Shown: positions 35,395 through 49,207 of the stretch, piece by piece
Layout of the letters: the number at the start of each line of letters is the position of its first letter
How positions within the stretch are numbered: position 1 is the first letter of the stretch
Source of the DNA: Lachnospiraceae bacterium
GTDB lineage: Bacteria > Bacillota > Clostridia > Lachnospirales > Lachnospiraceae
Direction: 5' to 3'
NCBI GenBank assembly: GCA_024690605.1
Contig: JAILOV010000016.1
Location: 32,045-96,044, forward strand
DNA: 64,000 bases
Program-made: the position numbers and the translations under genes
Notes under the pieces: generated by a model
What the model was told of the DNA's origin: nothing
Database searches by the model: none
What the model saw: only the letters and a program-made list of their open reading frames with translations

Positions 35395-36878
35395 GCGTCA
35401 CCTCCGGTCTCTTCGCCGGCGAGCTCCTGTGCGCGTGTGAGAGCGGTCAGCGAGGCTTTTGCCTTGTTCAGGCATTCCTGGAATTCCGTTTCCGGGACGG
35501 AGTCCGCCACGATCCCGGCACCGCTGCGGACATAGACCATGTCTTTCTTTTTGTAGACGATCCGGATCGCGATGCAGGTGTCCATATTCCCCGTGAAATC
35601 GATATAGCCGATGGCGCCGCCGTAGATCCCGCGTTTGTTGTTCTCCAGTTCGCCGATCAGCTGGCACGCTCTGATCTTGGGCGCTCCCGAAAGCGTTCCC
35701 GCCGGAAGCACCGCCTCGATCGCATCCAGTGCGTCCTTGTCCTCCCGGATCTGACCGCGCACCGTGGAACCGATGTGCATCACGTGAGAAAAACGCAGGA
35801 CGTCGCGGAGCCGTTCCACCTCGACGGTGCCGAACCGGCTGATCCTGCCGAGGTCATTCCTGCCCAGATCCACGAGCATGTTGTGTTCCGCGAGTTCCTT
35901 TTCATCGGCCAGAAGCTCCGCTTCCAGCTGCCGGTCCTCCTGTTCGTTTCTGCCGCGCGGCCTCGTGCCGGCGAGCGGAAAGGTGTGGAGCACACCGTCC
36001 TCGAGCCGGACCAGGGTCTCGGGGGAGGCACCCGCCACTTCCATGTCCGTTCCCGAGAAATAGAACATGTAAGGAGAGGGATTGATCGTGCGCAACATCC
36101 GGTAGGTGTTTAACAGATTGCCCTCAAAGGGCGCGCACAGTCTGTTGGAGAGCACGATCTGGAAAATGTCGCCCTCGCGGATGTGGTTCTTGGCCTTTTC
36201 CACCATGACACAGTAGGCCGCGCGGTCAAAGAGCGGCTGCACCTCGCCGAGGAGCCTGCCGGATGTTTCCGCGGTCTTTTGGCCGTTCCGGATGAGCGCC
36301 GCCAGCCGGTGCAGCTCCGATACCGCACGGGCATAGCCCTCCTCGCCGTCGGACAGGAACATGTTGACGATGAGGATGATCTTCTGACGCAGGTTGTCAA
36401 AGGCGATCACCTTGTCGAAGAGCATCAGATCCACATCCTGAAATCCTTCGGAATCGACGGTCTTGCAACGGACCTCGGGCTCGCTGTAGTTGAGATAGTC
36501 ATAGGAAAAATAGCCGACAAGACCGCCGGTGAAGGGCGGGAGATGATCGAAGCGGGGGCTTTTGTACCCGGCGAGGACCTCGCGGATGAACGCGGACGGA
36601 TCCGCAGTGGAGATCTGCCGGTCCCCTGCCTGCAGCACACCGTCCGTGCAGGTGATGCAGAGCTTCGGTTCAAAACCGAGGAAGGTGTAACGTCCCCATT
36701 TCATGTCCGCGCCGACACTTTCCAGAAGGAAGCAGTGTGCGGACTCGTGTTTCAGGATCTTCAGTGTTTCGATCGGTGTCGTGAAGTCGGAGAGCAGTTC
36801 CGTGCTGACGGGCATGATCCGATAATCGCCCGCTGCGGCAAGCTCTCTGATCGTTTCCGGATTCGGCAGAATTTCCAT
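35391..36878 (-). CDS. trpE: Anthranilate synthase component I
   Basis: A 495-residue chorismate-using enzyme making anthranilate. The track ORF runs upstream into unrelated frame; ATG 36878 follows a GGGGAGGGG ribosome site and begins a typical TrpE. The tryptophan feedback site FLLESV lies near residue 43, with WGRYTFLG shortly after. The catalytic domain shows GDIFQIVLSN, SPYMFYF, LAGTRPRG, LVDLGRNDLGR and the C-terminal GAIGYIDFTG. The complete N-terminal domain with LLES favours TrpE over PabB. It follows the L,D-transpeptidase by 46 bases with no terminator and could be cotranscribed with it. I see no leader peptide rich in Trp codons or T-box in that gap. Confidence 0.9.
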   Translation of the reverse strand: MEILPNPETIRELAAAGDYRIMPVSTELLSDFTTPIETLKILKHESAHCFLLESVGADMKWGRYTFLGFEPKLCITCTDGVLQAGDRQISTADPSAFIREVLAGYKSPRFDHLPPFTGGLVGYFSYDYLNYSEPEVRCKTVDSEGFQDVDLMLFDKVIAFDNLRQKIILIVNMFLSDGEEGYARAVSELHRLAALIRNGQKTAETSGRLLGEVQPLFDRAAYCVMVEKAKNHIREGDIFQIVLSNRLCAPFEGNLLNTYRMLRTINPSPYMFYFSGTDMEVAGASPETLVRLEDGVLHTFPLAGTRPRGRNEQEDRQLEAELLADEKELAEHNMLVDLGRNDLGRISRFGTVEVERLRDVLRFSHVMHIGSTVRGQIREDKDALDAIEAVLPAGTLSGAPKIRACQLIGELENNKRGIYGGAIGYIDFTGNMDTCIAIRIVYKKKDMVYVRSGAGIVADSVPETEFQECLNKAKASLTALTRAQELAGEETGGDA

Positions 36879-36924
36879 GGTCCCCTCCCCGTGTGAACTC
36901 CCTGCCGGGATAAGAAAGGAATGA

Positions 36925-37554
36925 TTACTGGATCGTCGCTTGTTTCCAGGGATTGGATGCGCTGGTATCCGTCGGATCCCAGCCCCGTTCGGGCGCATTC
37001 GGATCGATGTCGGCGAGAACCGGTTTGCCGAGCGCACCGGGGGTCTCGGAATCGGAATAGACAACGACGGTCGTGCCGGGCTTGCAGTTGTCATAGATCC
37101 ACTTCGCGTCTGCCACCGAGAGACGGACACAGCCGAGGGAGGCGGATTCGCCGAGCAGATTGTACTGGTCCCATTCCAGGGAATCCGGCGATTTGGTGCT
37201 GTAGGGAACGGAGTGGAACAGAATGCGCCTGTTGAAACGGACCGCATAGCGGCCGTAGGTGCCGTCGACCATCAGACGCCAGTCATAGTAGTCCGAAGTC
37301 TGGAAACTGCCTTCCGGCGTGCCGTGTCCCTTTCTGCCGCAGGAGCAGGTCATGGACTTGACGGGAACGGTATTGCCCTGTTCATCCACGTGGTAGACCG
37401 TCACGCAGTTCATCGCACGATTGACATAAACAGCATAGTCCGGTCTGGCGTCAAACACGGAGCTCAGGGCGACTGCCTCAGCCTGTTCGGGCAGTGTGAG
37501 CACGGTCAGGATCAGGACCATGGCCAGAATGGCGGTTTTGCGGTTCAATCTCAT
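36925..37554 (-). CDS. Secreted L,D-transpeptidase (YkuD domain)
   Basis: A 209-residue exported protein that should cross-link or modify peptidoglycan. ATG 37554 follows a perfect AAGGAGG, so the track's longer start is rejected. A signal peptide (about residues 1-27, ending EQAEA) is followed directly by a YkuD domain. The catalytic set is His in LFHSVPYS (residue 114) and Cys in ESASLGCVRLS (Cys142). There is no LysM or other binding domain. It sits 56 bases after nudC and 46 before trpE. Confidence 0.93.
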   Translation of the reverse strand: MRLNRKTAILAMVLILTVLTLPEQAEAVALSSVFDARPDYAVYVNRAMNCVTVYHVDEQGNTVPVKSMTCSCGRKGHGTPEGSFQTSDYYDWRLMVDGTYGRYAVRFNRRILFHSVPYSTKSPDSLEWDQYNLLGESASLGCVRLSVADAKWIYDNCKPGTTVVVYSDSETPGALGKPVLADIDPNAPERGWDPTDTSASNPWKQATIQ

Positions 37555-37610
37555 ACAACCTCCTTGAAAACAGCGGGTTTGTATAAGATAGACCGGTAGC
37601 AAGTGTTATG

Positions 37611-38534
37611 TCAAGTGGAATCTCGAAATTTTCTGATCATTTCATTGGTGAGGCTGGCGGTTCCGGGGACATCGCCGATCTCATCGCGCCTCCACCAGCG
37701 GGCTTCGGCCAGTTCGGAGGGATCCCGGCGGATCGTGTCATCTCCCGTGACCTCGCAGAAGAGGCCGAGGAGCAGTGCGCCGTCAAAACCCCAGGGCTGG
37801 GAACGGTAATAGGTGATGTGATCCACCTGCAGGCCGACCTCTTCCATGACCTCGCGCCGGACCGTATCCTCGAGGGTCTCGCCGATCTCGCAGTAACCCG
37901 CCACGAGAGAGCGTCCCTTATAGGTCCGGGCACCGGCGTTGTAGACGCTGGACTGATGTCCGTCGGCATACCGGGAGAGGATGATGCGGTCGCCGGAGGT
38001 GACACCGATGATGACGGCCGGATTGATGCGCGGATAGACCGGCAGCCCGCAGGAAGGACAGCGCATCGCCCGCTCCTTTTTGTCGGGGATGAGCGCAGCA
38101 CCGCAGGAGCCGCAGAAGCGGGTGTGCCGGTACCATGCGTGCAGATGCCATGCCGTGGCACCCGCGAAGGAGAGTTCCTGCGGGAGCCCCCGGCGGAAAA
38201 GTCTGGTTGTGAGCATCGTGAAGCCGGGAATAGCGGCATCGCCTTCTGCGGTATCGAGAAAGACGGGGGTCTCATCAAGACGGAACAGAAAACGCAGGGA
38301 GGCGAGCCGGTCCGGTGCCTGCTGCATGTAATCCAGCACATGCGGGAACACCAGTTTCGGCGCTGCGGGGTAGTCATCGCTGACCGGCCGGTCGATCAGG
38401 CGTCCGGTGTCGTCAAAAACGCGCACGAGCACCCTGCCGCCCCCGCCGGCAAAAGCGAAGACGAGATCGTCCGGCTGCGGGTCGGACGGCGCGTAGGTGT
38501 TGATGAGTCTGTGCGGCGCGATTTCCTGAATCAT
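37611..38534 (-). CDS. nudC: NAD+ diphosphatase / NADH pyrophosphatase (NudC type)
   Basis: A 307-residue Nudix hydrolase that cleaves NAD(H), and in studied bacteria also removes NAD caps from RNA. The N-terminal domain is followed by a zinc ribbon (CGSCG, CPSCG; about residues 143-163), then the Nudix box GYCEIGETLEDTVRREVMEEVGL-like pattern and, just after, the NudC signature SQPWGF. All catalytic Glu positions are present. ATG 38534 is followed by a normal family N-terminus. A promoter with its -10 six bases before the ATG implies a leaderless or nearly leaderless message, although AGGGG is also in that gap. Confidence 0.93.
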   Translation of the reverse strand: MIQEIAPHRLINTYAPSDPQPDDLVFAFAGGGGRVLVRVFDDTGRLIDRPVSDDYPAAPKLVFPHVLDYMQQAPDRLASLRFLFRLDETPVFLDTAEGDAAIPGFTMLTTRLFRRGLPQELSFAGATAWHLHAWYRHTRFCGSCGAALIPDKKERAMRCPSCGLPVYPRINPAVIIGVTSGDRIILSRYADGHQSSVYNAGARTYKGRSLVAGYCEIGETLEDTVRREVMEEVGLQVDHITYYRSQPWGFDGALLLGLFCEVTGDDTIRRDPSELAEARWWRRDEIGDVPGTASLTNEMIRKFRDST

Positions 38535-38540
38535 ACCCCT

Positions 38541-38569
38541 ATCCTATCAGCACCTTTGACAGTTGACAA
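38541..38569 (-). promoter_or_regulatory. nudC promoter, sharing its -35 with ileS
   Basis: Minus strand: TTGTCA (38564-38569), 17 bases, TAGGAT (38541-38546), six bases before ATG 38534. The -35 overlaps the plus-strand -35 of ileS by five bases. Confidence 0.5.
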
Positions 38570-38592
38570 GACCCCGGAAAATTTCATAAAAT
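38563..38592 (+). promoter_or_regulatory. ileS operon promoter
   Basis: Consensus TTGACA (38563-38568), 18 bases, TAAAAT (38587-38592). The predicted leader is under 40 bases, too short for a T-box. Confidence 0.7.
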
Positions 38593-38636
38593 ACCCTTAA
38601 CTGCGTTCATTTTTAAGAAAAAAGGAGTCAGGCACC

Positions 38637-41846
<3,210 letters not shown>

Positions 41847-41874
41847 TCAAAGCGCATCAAGGAGGAACGAAAGC

Positions 41875-44382
41875 ATGTTGGAAAAGAAGAAAGCGAAGAA
41901 TACGGACATTGTGACCAAACGGGAGGAGTTTGACAAGGAACTGTTCAAGCGGAGCGTTCTTTACAATGTCAAGACCCTTTTCCGAAAAACGATCGAGGAG
42001 GCGACGCCGCAGCAGGTTTTCCAGGCGGTTTCCTATGCCTTAAAGGATCAGATCGTTGACATGTGGATGACCTCGCAGCGCGCTTCGATTGAGCAGGATG
42101 TGAAGATCGTCTGGTACATGTCGATGGAGTTCCTGATGGGAAGAGCCCTCGGCAACAATCTGATCAACATGCGCGCCTATAAGGCGGTACGCGAGGCACT
42201 TGACGAGCTGGGCGTCGACATCAACGCCATCGAGGATCAGGAACCCGATCCGGCGCTGGGCAACGGCGGTCTGGGACGTCTGGCTGCCTGCTTCCTCGAC
42301 TCGCTGGCAACGCTTGGCTACATGGCTTACGGCTGCGGCATCCGCTATAAATACGGCATGTTCAGACAGAAGATCGAGGACGGCTACCAGGTTGAGATGC
42401 CGGACAACTGGCTGGAGAACGGCAATCCGTTTGAACTGGTGCGGCCGGAATACGCCAAGGAAGTGCGCTTCGGCGGCTATGTGGAATCCCACGCCGATGA
42501 GAACGGCCGGATCATCTTTGAGCACAAGGCTTATCAGGCGGTCAAGGCGGTGCCCTATGACCTGCCGGTCGTGGGCTACGGCAACGGCTTTGTCTCGACG
42601 CTCCGGATCTGGGACGCGCAGCCCATGGAACGCTTCCATCTGGATTCCTTTGACAAGGGTGACTATCAGAAGGCGGTCGAGGAGGCCAACCTCGCCAGCC
42701 AGCTCTGCGATGTTCTCTATCCCAATGACAACCATGTTTCCGGCAAGGAACTGCGCCTGAAGCAGCAGTACTTCTTCATTTCCGCGTCCGTGCAGGAGGC
42801 GGTCGACCGGTATCTCCGCCATCACAGGGACATCCGCAAGTTCTATGAGAAAAATGTGTTCCAGCTCAACGACACGCACCCGACCGTTGCGGTCGCCGAG
42901 CTCATGCGTGTCCTGATGGACGACCACGGGCTCACCTGGGATGAGGCCTGGAAGATCACAACGAAGACCTGCTGCTACACGAACCACACGATCATGGCGG
43001 AAGCGCTGGAGAAATGGCCGATCGATCTGTTCCAGCGGCTGCTCCCCCGCGTCTATCAGATCGTTGATGAGATCAACCGCCGGTTTGTCGACCAGATCGT
43101 CAAGAAGTACCAGTCGATCCCGTCGATGGATGTCTCGGAGAAGATCCGCAGCATGGCGATCCTCTATGACAATCAGGTGAAGATGGCGCATCTGGCGATC
43201 GCCGGCAGCTATTCCGTCAACGGCGTGGCGGCGCTTCACACGGAGATCCTGAAGAAGCAGACGCTTCGCGATTTCTATGAGATGACCCCCGCGAAGTTCA
43301 ACAACAAGACGAACGGCATCACGCAGCGCCGATTCCTCGCGCACGGCAACGAGCTGCTCGCGGACTGGCTGAATGAGAAGATCGGCGACGGCTGGATCAC
43401 CGACCTCTCGCAGCTTGCGAAACTCAAGGATTTTGTCGATGACCGCACGGCGCAGAAGGAGTTCATGGACATCAAGAGAAAGAACAAGAAGCGCCTCGCC
43501 AAGTATATCAAGAAGCACAACGGTATCGAGGTCGATCCCGATTCGATCTTCGACGTGCAGGTCAAGCGTCTTCATGAGTACAAGAGGCAGCTTCTGAACA
43601 TCCTGCACGTGATCCATATCTATGACATGATCAAGGATCATCCCGGAACGGATTATTTCCCGAAGACCTTTATCTTCGGCGCCAAGGCGGCCGCGGGCTA
43701 TGCCAACGCCAAGCTCACGATCAAGCTGATCAATTCCGTTGCGGAAGTCGTGAACAACGATCCGGCGGTCAACGACAAGCTGCGCGTAGTCTTCATCGAG
43801 GATTACCGCGTCTCCAACGCCGAGATCATCTTTGCGGCGGCCGACGTCTCGGAGCAGATCTCCACGGCGTCCAAGGAGGCCAGCGGCACCGGCAACATGA
43901 AGATGATGTTGAACGGCGCGGTCACGATCGGGACCATGGACGGCGCCAATGTGGAGATCGTCGGCGAGGTCGGTCAGGAGAACGCGTTCATCTTCGGTCT
44001 CACGTCGGATCAGGTCATCAGCTACGAGAACAACGGCGGCTACAATCCGGAGGAGATCTATCAGAAGAATCCCAATGTGCATCGCGTCCTCGATCAGCTG
44101 GTGGACGGCACCTTCTCGAAAGGCAATACCGAGCTGTTCCGGCCGCTCTACAACTCCCTGCTCAACACGATGAATTCCTCCAAAGCGGACACCTATTTCA
44201 TCCTCAAGGATTTTGAGGCCTACGCGGAGGCACAGCAGGAGGTCACGATCGCTTATAAGGACAAGAAGCGCTGGGCGAAGATGGCCATGATGAACACGGC
44301 CTGCGCCGGCAAGTTCTCCTCCGACCGCACCATTCAGGAATATGTGGATGATATTTGGCATTTGGAAAAGGTGAAATTATGA
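41875..44382 (+). CDS. glgP: Glycogen/starch alpha-glucan phosphorylase
   Basis: An 835-residue PLP-dependent phosphorylase releasing glucose-1-phosphate from glycogen. Family marks include [21 protein letters not shown] near residue 122 and the PLP-lysine motif [15 protein letters not shown] near residue 670. Length is standard. AAGGAGGAACG precedes ATG 41875. It starts 28 bases after ileS with no terminator between, and its stop overlaps the next start as ATGA, so it is part of the same operon. No glycogen synthase genes are adjacent. Confidence 0.97.
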   Translation: MLEKKKAKNTDIVTKREEFDKELFKRSVLYNVKTLFRKTIEEATPQQVFQAVSYALKDQIVDMWMTSQRASIEQDVKIVWYMSMEFLMGRALGNNLINMRAYKAVREALDELGVDINAIEDQEPDPALGNGGLGRLAACFLDSLATLGYMAYGCGIRYKYGMFRQKIEDGYQVEMPDNWLENGNPFELVRPEYAKEVRFGGYVESHADENGRIIFEHKAYQAVKAVPYDLPVVGYGNGFVSTLRIWDAQPMERFHLDSFDKGDYQKAVEEANLASQLCDVLYPNDNHVSGKELRLKQQYFFISASVQEAVDRYLRHHRDIRKFYEKNVFQLNDTHPTVAVAELMRVLMDDHGLTWDEAWKITTKTCCYTNHTIMAEALEKWPIDLFQRLLPRVYQIVDEINRRFVDQIVKKYQSIPSMDVSEKIRSMAILYDNQVKMAHLAIAGSYSVNGVAALHTEILKKQTLRDFYEMTPAKFNNKTNGITQRRFLAHGNELLADWLNEKIGDGWITDLSQLAKLKDFVDDRTAQKEFMDIKRKNKKRLAKYIKKHNGIEVDPDSIFDVQVKRLHEYKRQLLNILHVIHIYDMIKDHPGTDYFPKTFIFGAKAAAGYANAKLTIKLINSVAEVVNNDPAVNDKLRVVFIEDYRVSNAEIIFAAADVSEQISTASKEASGTGNMKMMLNGAVTIGTMDGANVEIVGEVGQENAFIFGLTSDQVISYENNGGYNPEEIYQKNPNVHRVLDQLVDGTFSKGNTELFRPLYNSLLNTMNSSKADTYFILKDFEAYAEAQQEVTIAYKDKKRWAKMAMMNTACAGKFSSDRTIQEYVDDIWHLEKVKL

Positions 44383-46706
44383 CTTCAGTTCAAACACTGG
44401 AAGAGGGCAGAGGCGCCTGGCTCATCGACGGCTATGTGCTCGTTGAGGACGGGCCGGAGGCGGAAAGTATCATCACCGGACGAACCGGTGCGCCGATGGA
44501 CAAAGAGCGGGCGCGCAAAAACACGATCGCCTGGGAGATCCTGTCCGCACACAACCGGAACGAAGGGGAGGACAGGGACGAAAACCTGAAGATCCGCTTC
44601 GACAAGCTGACCTCCCATGACATCACCTTTGTCGGCATCATCCAGACAGCGCGCGCGTCGGGCCTTGAGCGGTTTCCGATGCCCTATGTGCTGACCAACT
44701 GCCACAATTCCCTCTGCGCGGTCGGCGGGACGATCAATGAGGACGATCATGTCTTCGGTCTGTCCGCGGCAAAAAAATACGGCGGGGTCTATGTGCCGCC
44801 GCATCAGGCGGTCATCCACCAGTTTGCGCGGGAGATGCTCGCCACGGGCGGCGGGATGATCCTCGGAAGTGATTCCCACACCCGCTACGGAGCGCTCGGT
44901 ACCATGGCGGTCGGCGAAGGCGGTCCCGAGCTCGTGAAGCAGCTGTTGAAGCAGACCTGGGATGTGAAGCGTCCCGAGGTGGTCGCGGTCTGGCTGGAGG
45001 GCGAGCCGGTGAAGGGCGTGGGGCCGCAGGACGTGGCGCTCGCGATCATCGGTGAGGTCTTTGCCTCCGGCTATGTCAAGAACCGGGTCATGGAGTTTGT
45101 CGGACCCGGCGTGGAAAATCTGTCGGCGGATTTCCGCATCGGCGTCGACGTGATGACGACCGAGACGACCTGCCTGTCCTCGATCTGGCAGACGGATGAC
45201 CGGATCCGGGAATTCTATGAGATCCACGGCCGTGAGGGCGATTATAAGGAGCTCCGCCCGGGCGATGTCGCCTATTATGACGGTCTGGTGCGCGTCGATC
45301 TCTCGGCGATCCGGCCGATGATCGCCATGCCGTTCCATCCGAGCAATGTCTGCACGATCGACGAACTGAACGCGAACCCCGAGGAGATCCTGGCGGAAGC
45401 GGAGGATCGCGCGAGAGTGAGCTTCGGCAAGGATGTGCAGTTCTCGCTCCGCGACAAGCTCGCGGACGGGAAGATCCGCGTGGATCAGGGGATCATCGCG
45501 GGCTGCGCGGGCGGCGGCTTTGAAAACATCTGTGCGGCGGCGGACATTCTGAAGGGACACGACATCGGCAACGATGCGTTCACGCTGTCGGTCTATCCGG
45601 CATCGGTGCCGATCTATATGGAACTGATCAGGAACGGAGCGGCCGCGGAGATCCTGGAGACCGGCGCGATCCTGAAAACGGCGTTCTGCGGTCCCTGCTT
45701 CGGTGCCGGCGACACGCCGTCCAACAACGCTTTTTCCATCCGTCATTCGACGAGGAATTTCCCGAACCGCGAGGGTTCGAAGATCCAGAACGGGCAGATC
45801 GCTTCGGTCGCTCTGATGGATGCGCGCTCGATCGCCGCGACGGCGGCGAACCGGGGCATCCTCACACCGGCAACGGCGTTTGACGGGGAATTCCGCGGAA
45901 GAACCTATCATTTTGACGCGGAAATCTATAAGAACCGCGTGTTTGATTCGCACGGCAACGCGGAAACCGGTACGGAGCTGGTGTTGGGTCCCAACATCAA
46001 GGACTGGCCGGAGATGGTGAAGCTCACGGACAACCTGCTCCTCAGGGTGGTCTCGGAGATCCACGATCCGGTGACCACAACGGATGAGCTCATTCCCTCC
46101 GGGGAGACTTCCTCCTATCGCTCCAACCCGCTGGGACTTGCGGAATTCACGCTTTCCCGCAAGGATCCCGACTATGTCGGACGGGCAAAGGCGGTCTACG
46201 CGGAGGAGAAAAAGCGCAGGGAGAATGCGCCTTTCGCTTCGATGGAGGCATCCGTGGCCGCGGCGGCGGAAACGATCCGCCGGGAATATCCCGATGTGAC
46301 GCCGGAGAACACGGGCATCGGTTCCACGATCTATGCCGTAAAGCCGGGAGACGGATCCGCCAGAGAGCAGGCGGCCTCCTGTCAGAAGGTGCTCGGCGGC
46401 TGGGCGAACATCGCCAACGAATACGCGACGAAGCGCTACCGCTCCAATCTGATCAACTGGGGCATGCTGCCGTTCCTGATCCCCGAGGGAGATCTGCCGT
46501 TTAAGAACATGGACTACCTGTTCCTGCCGCAGATCCGGCAGGCGGTCCTCGATAAACAGGAGGAGATCAGCGCCTTTGCCGTACAGGGCGACAAGCTCGT
46601 CCCGTTCACGTTGAAACTTGGCGATCTCACGGATGAGGAGCGTCAGATCATTCTCGACGGATGCCTGATCAACTACAACAACACGTTATTGCAGGCGGCG
46701 GGATGA
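44379..46706 (+). CDS. Aconitase-family hydratase (YbhJ-like)
   Basis: A 775-residue member of the aconitase superfamily most like the E. coli YbhJ group, whose substrate is unknown. ATG 44379 overlaps the glgP stop (ATGA) and follows GGAAAAGGTGAAA, so I use it over 44355. Cluster ligands appear as one Cys in [12 protein letters not shown] and the pair in [15 protein letters not shown], in line with a 4Fe-4S cluster. The early loop has [19 protein letters not shown] and the C-terminal swivel domain ends with [12 protein letters not shown]. It is probably not the citric-acid-cycle aconitase, which has different spacing around the cysteines. It is coupled to glgP and to the following lipoprotein gene. 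Confidence 0.9.
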   Translation: MTSVQTLEEGRGAWLIDGYVLVEDGPEAESIITGRTGAPMDKERARKNTIAWEILSAHNRNEGEDRDENLKIRFDKLTSHDITFVGIIQTARASGLERFPMPYVLTNCHNSLCAVGGTINEDDHVFGLSAAKKYGGVYVPPHQAVIHQFAREMLATGGGMILGSDSHTRYGALGTMAVGEGGPELVKQLLKQTWDVKRPEVVAVWLEGEPVKGVGPQDVALAIIGEVFASGYVKNRVMEFVGPGVENLSADFRIGVDVMTTETTCLSSIWQTDDRIREFYEIHGREGDYKELRPGDVAYYDGLVRVDLSAIRPMIAMPFHPSNVCTIDELNANPEEILAEAEDRARVSFGKDVQFSLRDKLADGKIRVDQGIIAGCAGGGFENICAAADILKGHDIGNDAFTLSVYPASVPIYMELIRNGAAAEILETGAILKTAFCGPCFGAGDTPSNNAFSIRHSTRNFPNREGSKIQNGQIASVALMDARSIAATAANRGILTPATAFDGEFRGRTYHFDAEIYKNRVFDSHGNAETGTELVLGPNIKDWPEMVKLTDNLLLRVVSEIHDPVTTTDELIPSGETSSYRSNPLGLAEFTLSRKDPDYVGRAKAVYAEEKKRRENAPFASMEASVAAAAETIRREYPDVTPENTGIGSTIYAVKPGDGSAREQAASCQKVLGGWANIANEYATKRYRSNLINWGMLPFLIPEGDLPFKNMDYLFLPQIRQAVLDKQEEISAFAVQGDKLVPFTLKLGDLTDEERQIILDGCLINYNNTLLQAAG

Positions 46707-48352
46707 GGCTTTTTCCGCCGGCAAGAAGGGTAACAGCTGTTATTATATGCGCCGCACTGACGGCTGCCCTTGCCGGGTGCGGAAAAACGGTGACCCTGCG
46801 CGCGGATTCCGCCGCGGAGGAAACAGGCGGCGACGCCCCGGCGGCACAGGCCGGATCGGCGGAGGAAACAGGTGATAAGGAGCAGAGGCAGACCGCCTCT
46901 GCTTTCTCCATGTCGGCCGACCGGTTTTACAAAAGGCAGATACCGGGGATCCTGATCGATCAGAACGGTTATGCGGCGGAGGAGATGAAGATCGCGGTCT
47001 TCTGCGGTGAGACGCTTCCGGCGGCTTTTGAAGTGCGGGACGACGAAACGGATGCCGTGGTCTGGACCGGCGAACTGCGTGCCAGATCCCGTTCCGAGGA
47101 CGGAAAGCTCCAGCTGGCGACCGGTGATTTCACGCAGTTTTCCGAGGACGGACGTTACTATCTCTACGCGCAGCGTCTGGGGGAGTCCTGCAGCTTTACC
47201 GTCGGCGGGACGACGCACGAAACGCTTTTGGAGAATCTCCAGAAACGCTACTATTTCAACCGCTGCGGGATCTCCCTGACGGAGGAATACGCCGGCGAAC
47301 ACGCGCACGGCGTCTGTCACAGCACGGACGCGACACTCGCGGGGGACGCGAAGACGCTGATCGATGTGACCGGCGGCTGGCACATGAATGAGCGCGCGGA
47401 CCGGTTCGCGGTCTCCGCGGCGGAGATCGTGGAAAACCTGCTGCTGGCCTATGAACTCAATCCGGACGCCTTTGGCGATGATACGGGGATACCGGAGAGC
47501 GGCAACGGGGTGCCGGATGTGCTGGATGAGGCGAGAGTCGGGATCTCCTGGCTTTTGAAGATGCAGAACGCGAAGACGGGGGGCGTGTATGCCTCGGCGC
47601 TGACAAGGACCGGCATCGACGGAAATCTGGCCAATGCCTCCGTGGAGGTGCAGCCGGTCAGCCGTGAGGCGACCATCGCCTTTGCCTCGGCGCTGGCCAA
47701 ATTCAGCTACAGCTACCGGCATTTTGACAGCACCCTCGCAACGACCTGTCTGCGTGCGTCCGACCGCGCATTCGGCAGTTATCTGCAGTCGCTTTCGGCC
47801 GACATGTCCGCGGATGACGAGGCTTTTACCGCGGCGGCCGAGCTCTATCGCGCGACCGGCGGGCAGGAGTACCGCGAGATCCTCGAAGCGTTCTTCGCGG
47901 CGGAGGATTTTTTTGACCGCGCGATCACCGAACCCCATCTGTTCTTCGGGACGGTGACTTATCTGCAGACCGGACAGGCCGTTGATTTCGGTGTGTCGGA
48001 CAGACTGATGAAGGCGCTGACGCTCACGGCGGAGGCGGTGGCGGCCGATTCCAACCGGTCGATCTACGGCGCTGCCTTTGACGGGACGGACGAGGAGCAG
48101 ACGGTCACAACGCTCCTCCATGACATGCGGATCCTGGCGGTCAGCGATCATGTCAGCTACAGCTACGAATACACGAAGCTTTTGTCGGAGCATCTGCACG
48201 CCCTGTGCGGCCGCAATCCGGAAGCCGGGAACTATCTGTCGGGTTTTTCCGGAGATGCCGCGACAGCCGGATATCCGGGCGTGCTGAATCAGCCGGTGGA
48301 AAACGCGGCACTGGCGGCTGCGGTCGCCATGCTGCTGGCAGAGGGGTACTAG
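46703..48352 (+). CDS. GH9-like lipoprotein with lost catalytic motif
   Basis: A 549-residue lipoprotein with lipobox ALAGC. ATG 46703 overlaps the hydratase stop as ATGA. After an Ala/Glu linker comes a cellulase-N type Ig-like domain (about residues 75-170, [21 protein letters not shown]) and a GH9-like alpha-barrel, clearly recognisable from [23 protein letters not shown] and [20 protein letters not shown]. The GH9 base motif, normally GGWHDAGDYGRY, reads [12 protein letters not shown], so both catalytic-base Asp residues are replaced. The C-terminal His/Arg motif and the N-E-x3-xWN acid motif are also absent. I infer a binding or structural role on the outer membrane face rather than hydrolysis. 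Confidence 0.85.
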   Translation: MRLFPPARRVTAVIICAALTAALAGCGKTVTLRADSAAEETGGDAPAAQAGSAEETGDKEQRQTASAFSMSADRFYKRQIPGILIDQNGYAAEEMKIAVFCGETLPAAFEVRDDETDAVVWTGELRARSRSEDGKLQLATGDFTQFSEDGRYYLYAQRLGESCSFTVGGTTHETLLENLQKRYYFNRCGISLTEEYAGEHAHGVCHSTDATLAGDAKTLIDVTGGWHMNERADRFAVSAAEIVENLLLAYELNPDAFGDDTGIPESGNGVPDVLDEARVGISWLLKMQNAKTGGVYASALTRTGIDGNLANASVEVQPVSREATIAFASALAKFSYSYRHFDSTLATTCLRASDRAFGSYLQSLSADMSADDEAFTAAAELYRATGGQEYREILEAFFAAEDFFDRAITEPHLFFGTVTYLQTGQAVDFGVSDRLMKALTLTAEAVAADSNRSIYGAAFDGTDEEQTVTTLLHDMRILAVSDHVSYSYEYTKLLSEHLHALCGRNPEAGNYLSGFSGDAATAGYPGVLNQPVENAALAAAVAMLLAEGY

Positions 48353-48353
48353 G

Positions 48354-49196
48354 ATGACGGTTGAGATCGACGGCCTGAAGATCCATTACCGGGACGAGGG
48401 AAGCCACAGGGACGGACAGCCCGCGCTCGTGCTGCTGCACGGATGGGGGGCCAACACGGAGCTGTTTGACGGCATCTACCGGCTGGCTTCCTCCCGCTAC
48501 CGCGTGATCGGTCCGGATTTTCCGGGCGCCGGACAGAGCGAAGAGCCGGCGGAGCCGATGGATGTTGATGATTATGTCACTTTTGTGAAGAAGTTTCTCG
48601 CCACGGTCGCACCCGAGGAGCGGGAGATCATCTTCCTCGGGCACAGCCACGGCGGACGGGTGCTGATCCGTCTGGCGGCGGGAATGGCGGGGTCGACGGC
48701 AGATGCTGTATCGACCGAACCGGTCAACACAAGATCCGGTGGCTTTTCGATCCCGAAGATGATCCTGGTGGACAGCGCCGGGATCGTGCCGGTGAAGACC
48801 GGGGAACAGAACCGGAAGACGGCGAGATACAAACGGTATAAGGCGATCCTGACAAAAAGCGGCATCGCAAAGCTGTTTCCCGGTGCGCTGGATGCGCTGC
48901 AGAAGAAGTTCGGTTCGGCGGACTATGCGGCGGCTTCGCCTGTCATGCGACAGACCATGGTGCGGGTCGTGAACACCGATCTGACGGATCAGATGCCGTC
49001 CGTCAAAATGCCGGTGCTCCTGATCTGGGGGGATGCCGATACGGCGACGCCGATCGCCGACGGGAAGCGCATGGAGGAGCTCATGCCGGAGGCGGGACTC
49101 GCGGTGATCCCGGGGGCCGGCCACTTCTCTTTCCTGGACAATCCGGTCCTGTTCGGCCGCATCCTGGGAAGTTTTCTGGAGATCGACAATCTGTGA
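48354..49196 (+). CDS. Alpha/beta hydrolase
   Basis: A 280-residue cytoplasmic alpha/beta-fold hydrolase. The oxyanion turn is LLHGWGAN, the nucleophile elbow is LGHSHGGR (Ser about 97), the acid is the Asp in IWGDADTATP, and the catalytic His is in GAGHFSFLDNP. Substrate unknown. It begins one base after the GH9-like gene and is followed after 11 bases by the MurF-like ligase. Such a hydrolase next to a membrane Mur ligase recurs in Clostridia as far as I recall, which hints at a wall-precursor role, but this is inference. Confidence 0.92.
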   Translation: MTVEIDGLKIHYRDEGSHRDGQPALVLLHGWGANTELFDGIYRLASSRYRVIGPDFPGAGQSEEPAEPMDVDDYVTFVKKFLATVAPEEREIIFLGHSHGGRVLIRLAAGMAGSTADAVSTEPVNTRSGGFSIPKMILVDSAGIVPVKTGEQNRKTARYKRYKAILTKSGIAKLFPGALDALQKKFGSADYAAASPVMRQTMVRVVNTDLTDQMPSVKMPVLLIWGDADTATPIADGKRMEELMPEAGLAVIPGAGHFSFLDNPVLFGRILGSFLEIDNL

Positions 49197-49207
49197 AGAG
49201 GTAGGGA

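Noticed and set aside
35391-37247. Long N-terminal extension of TrpE, as given by the ORF track
   Set aside because: The first 123 residues are Pro/Ser/Arg-rich antisense of the L,D-transpeptidase gene. ATG 36878 has a strong ribosome site and the normal family N-terminus.
42040-44361. A 773-residue minus-strand ORF inside glgP
   Set aside because: Antisense shadow of a fully conserved phosphorylase; no start signal or family match. The same applies to the long minus ORFs at 16050-17870, 39150-41060, 44385-46064, 46673-48199, 49934-51457 and 58269-60266.
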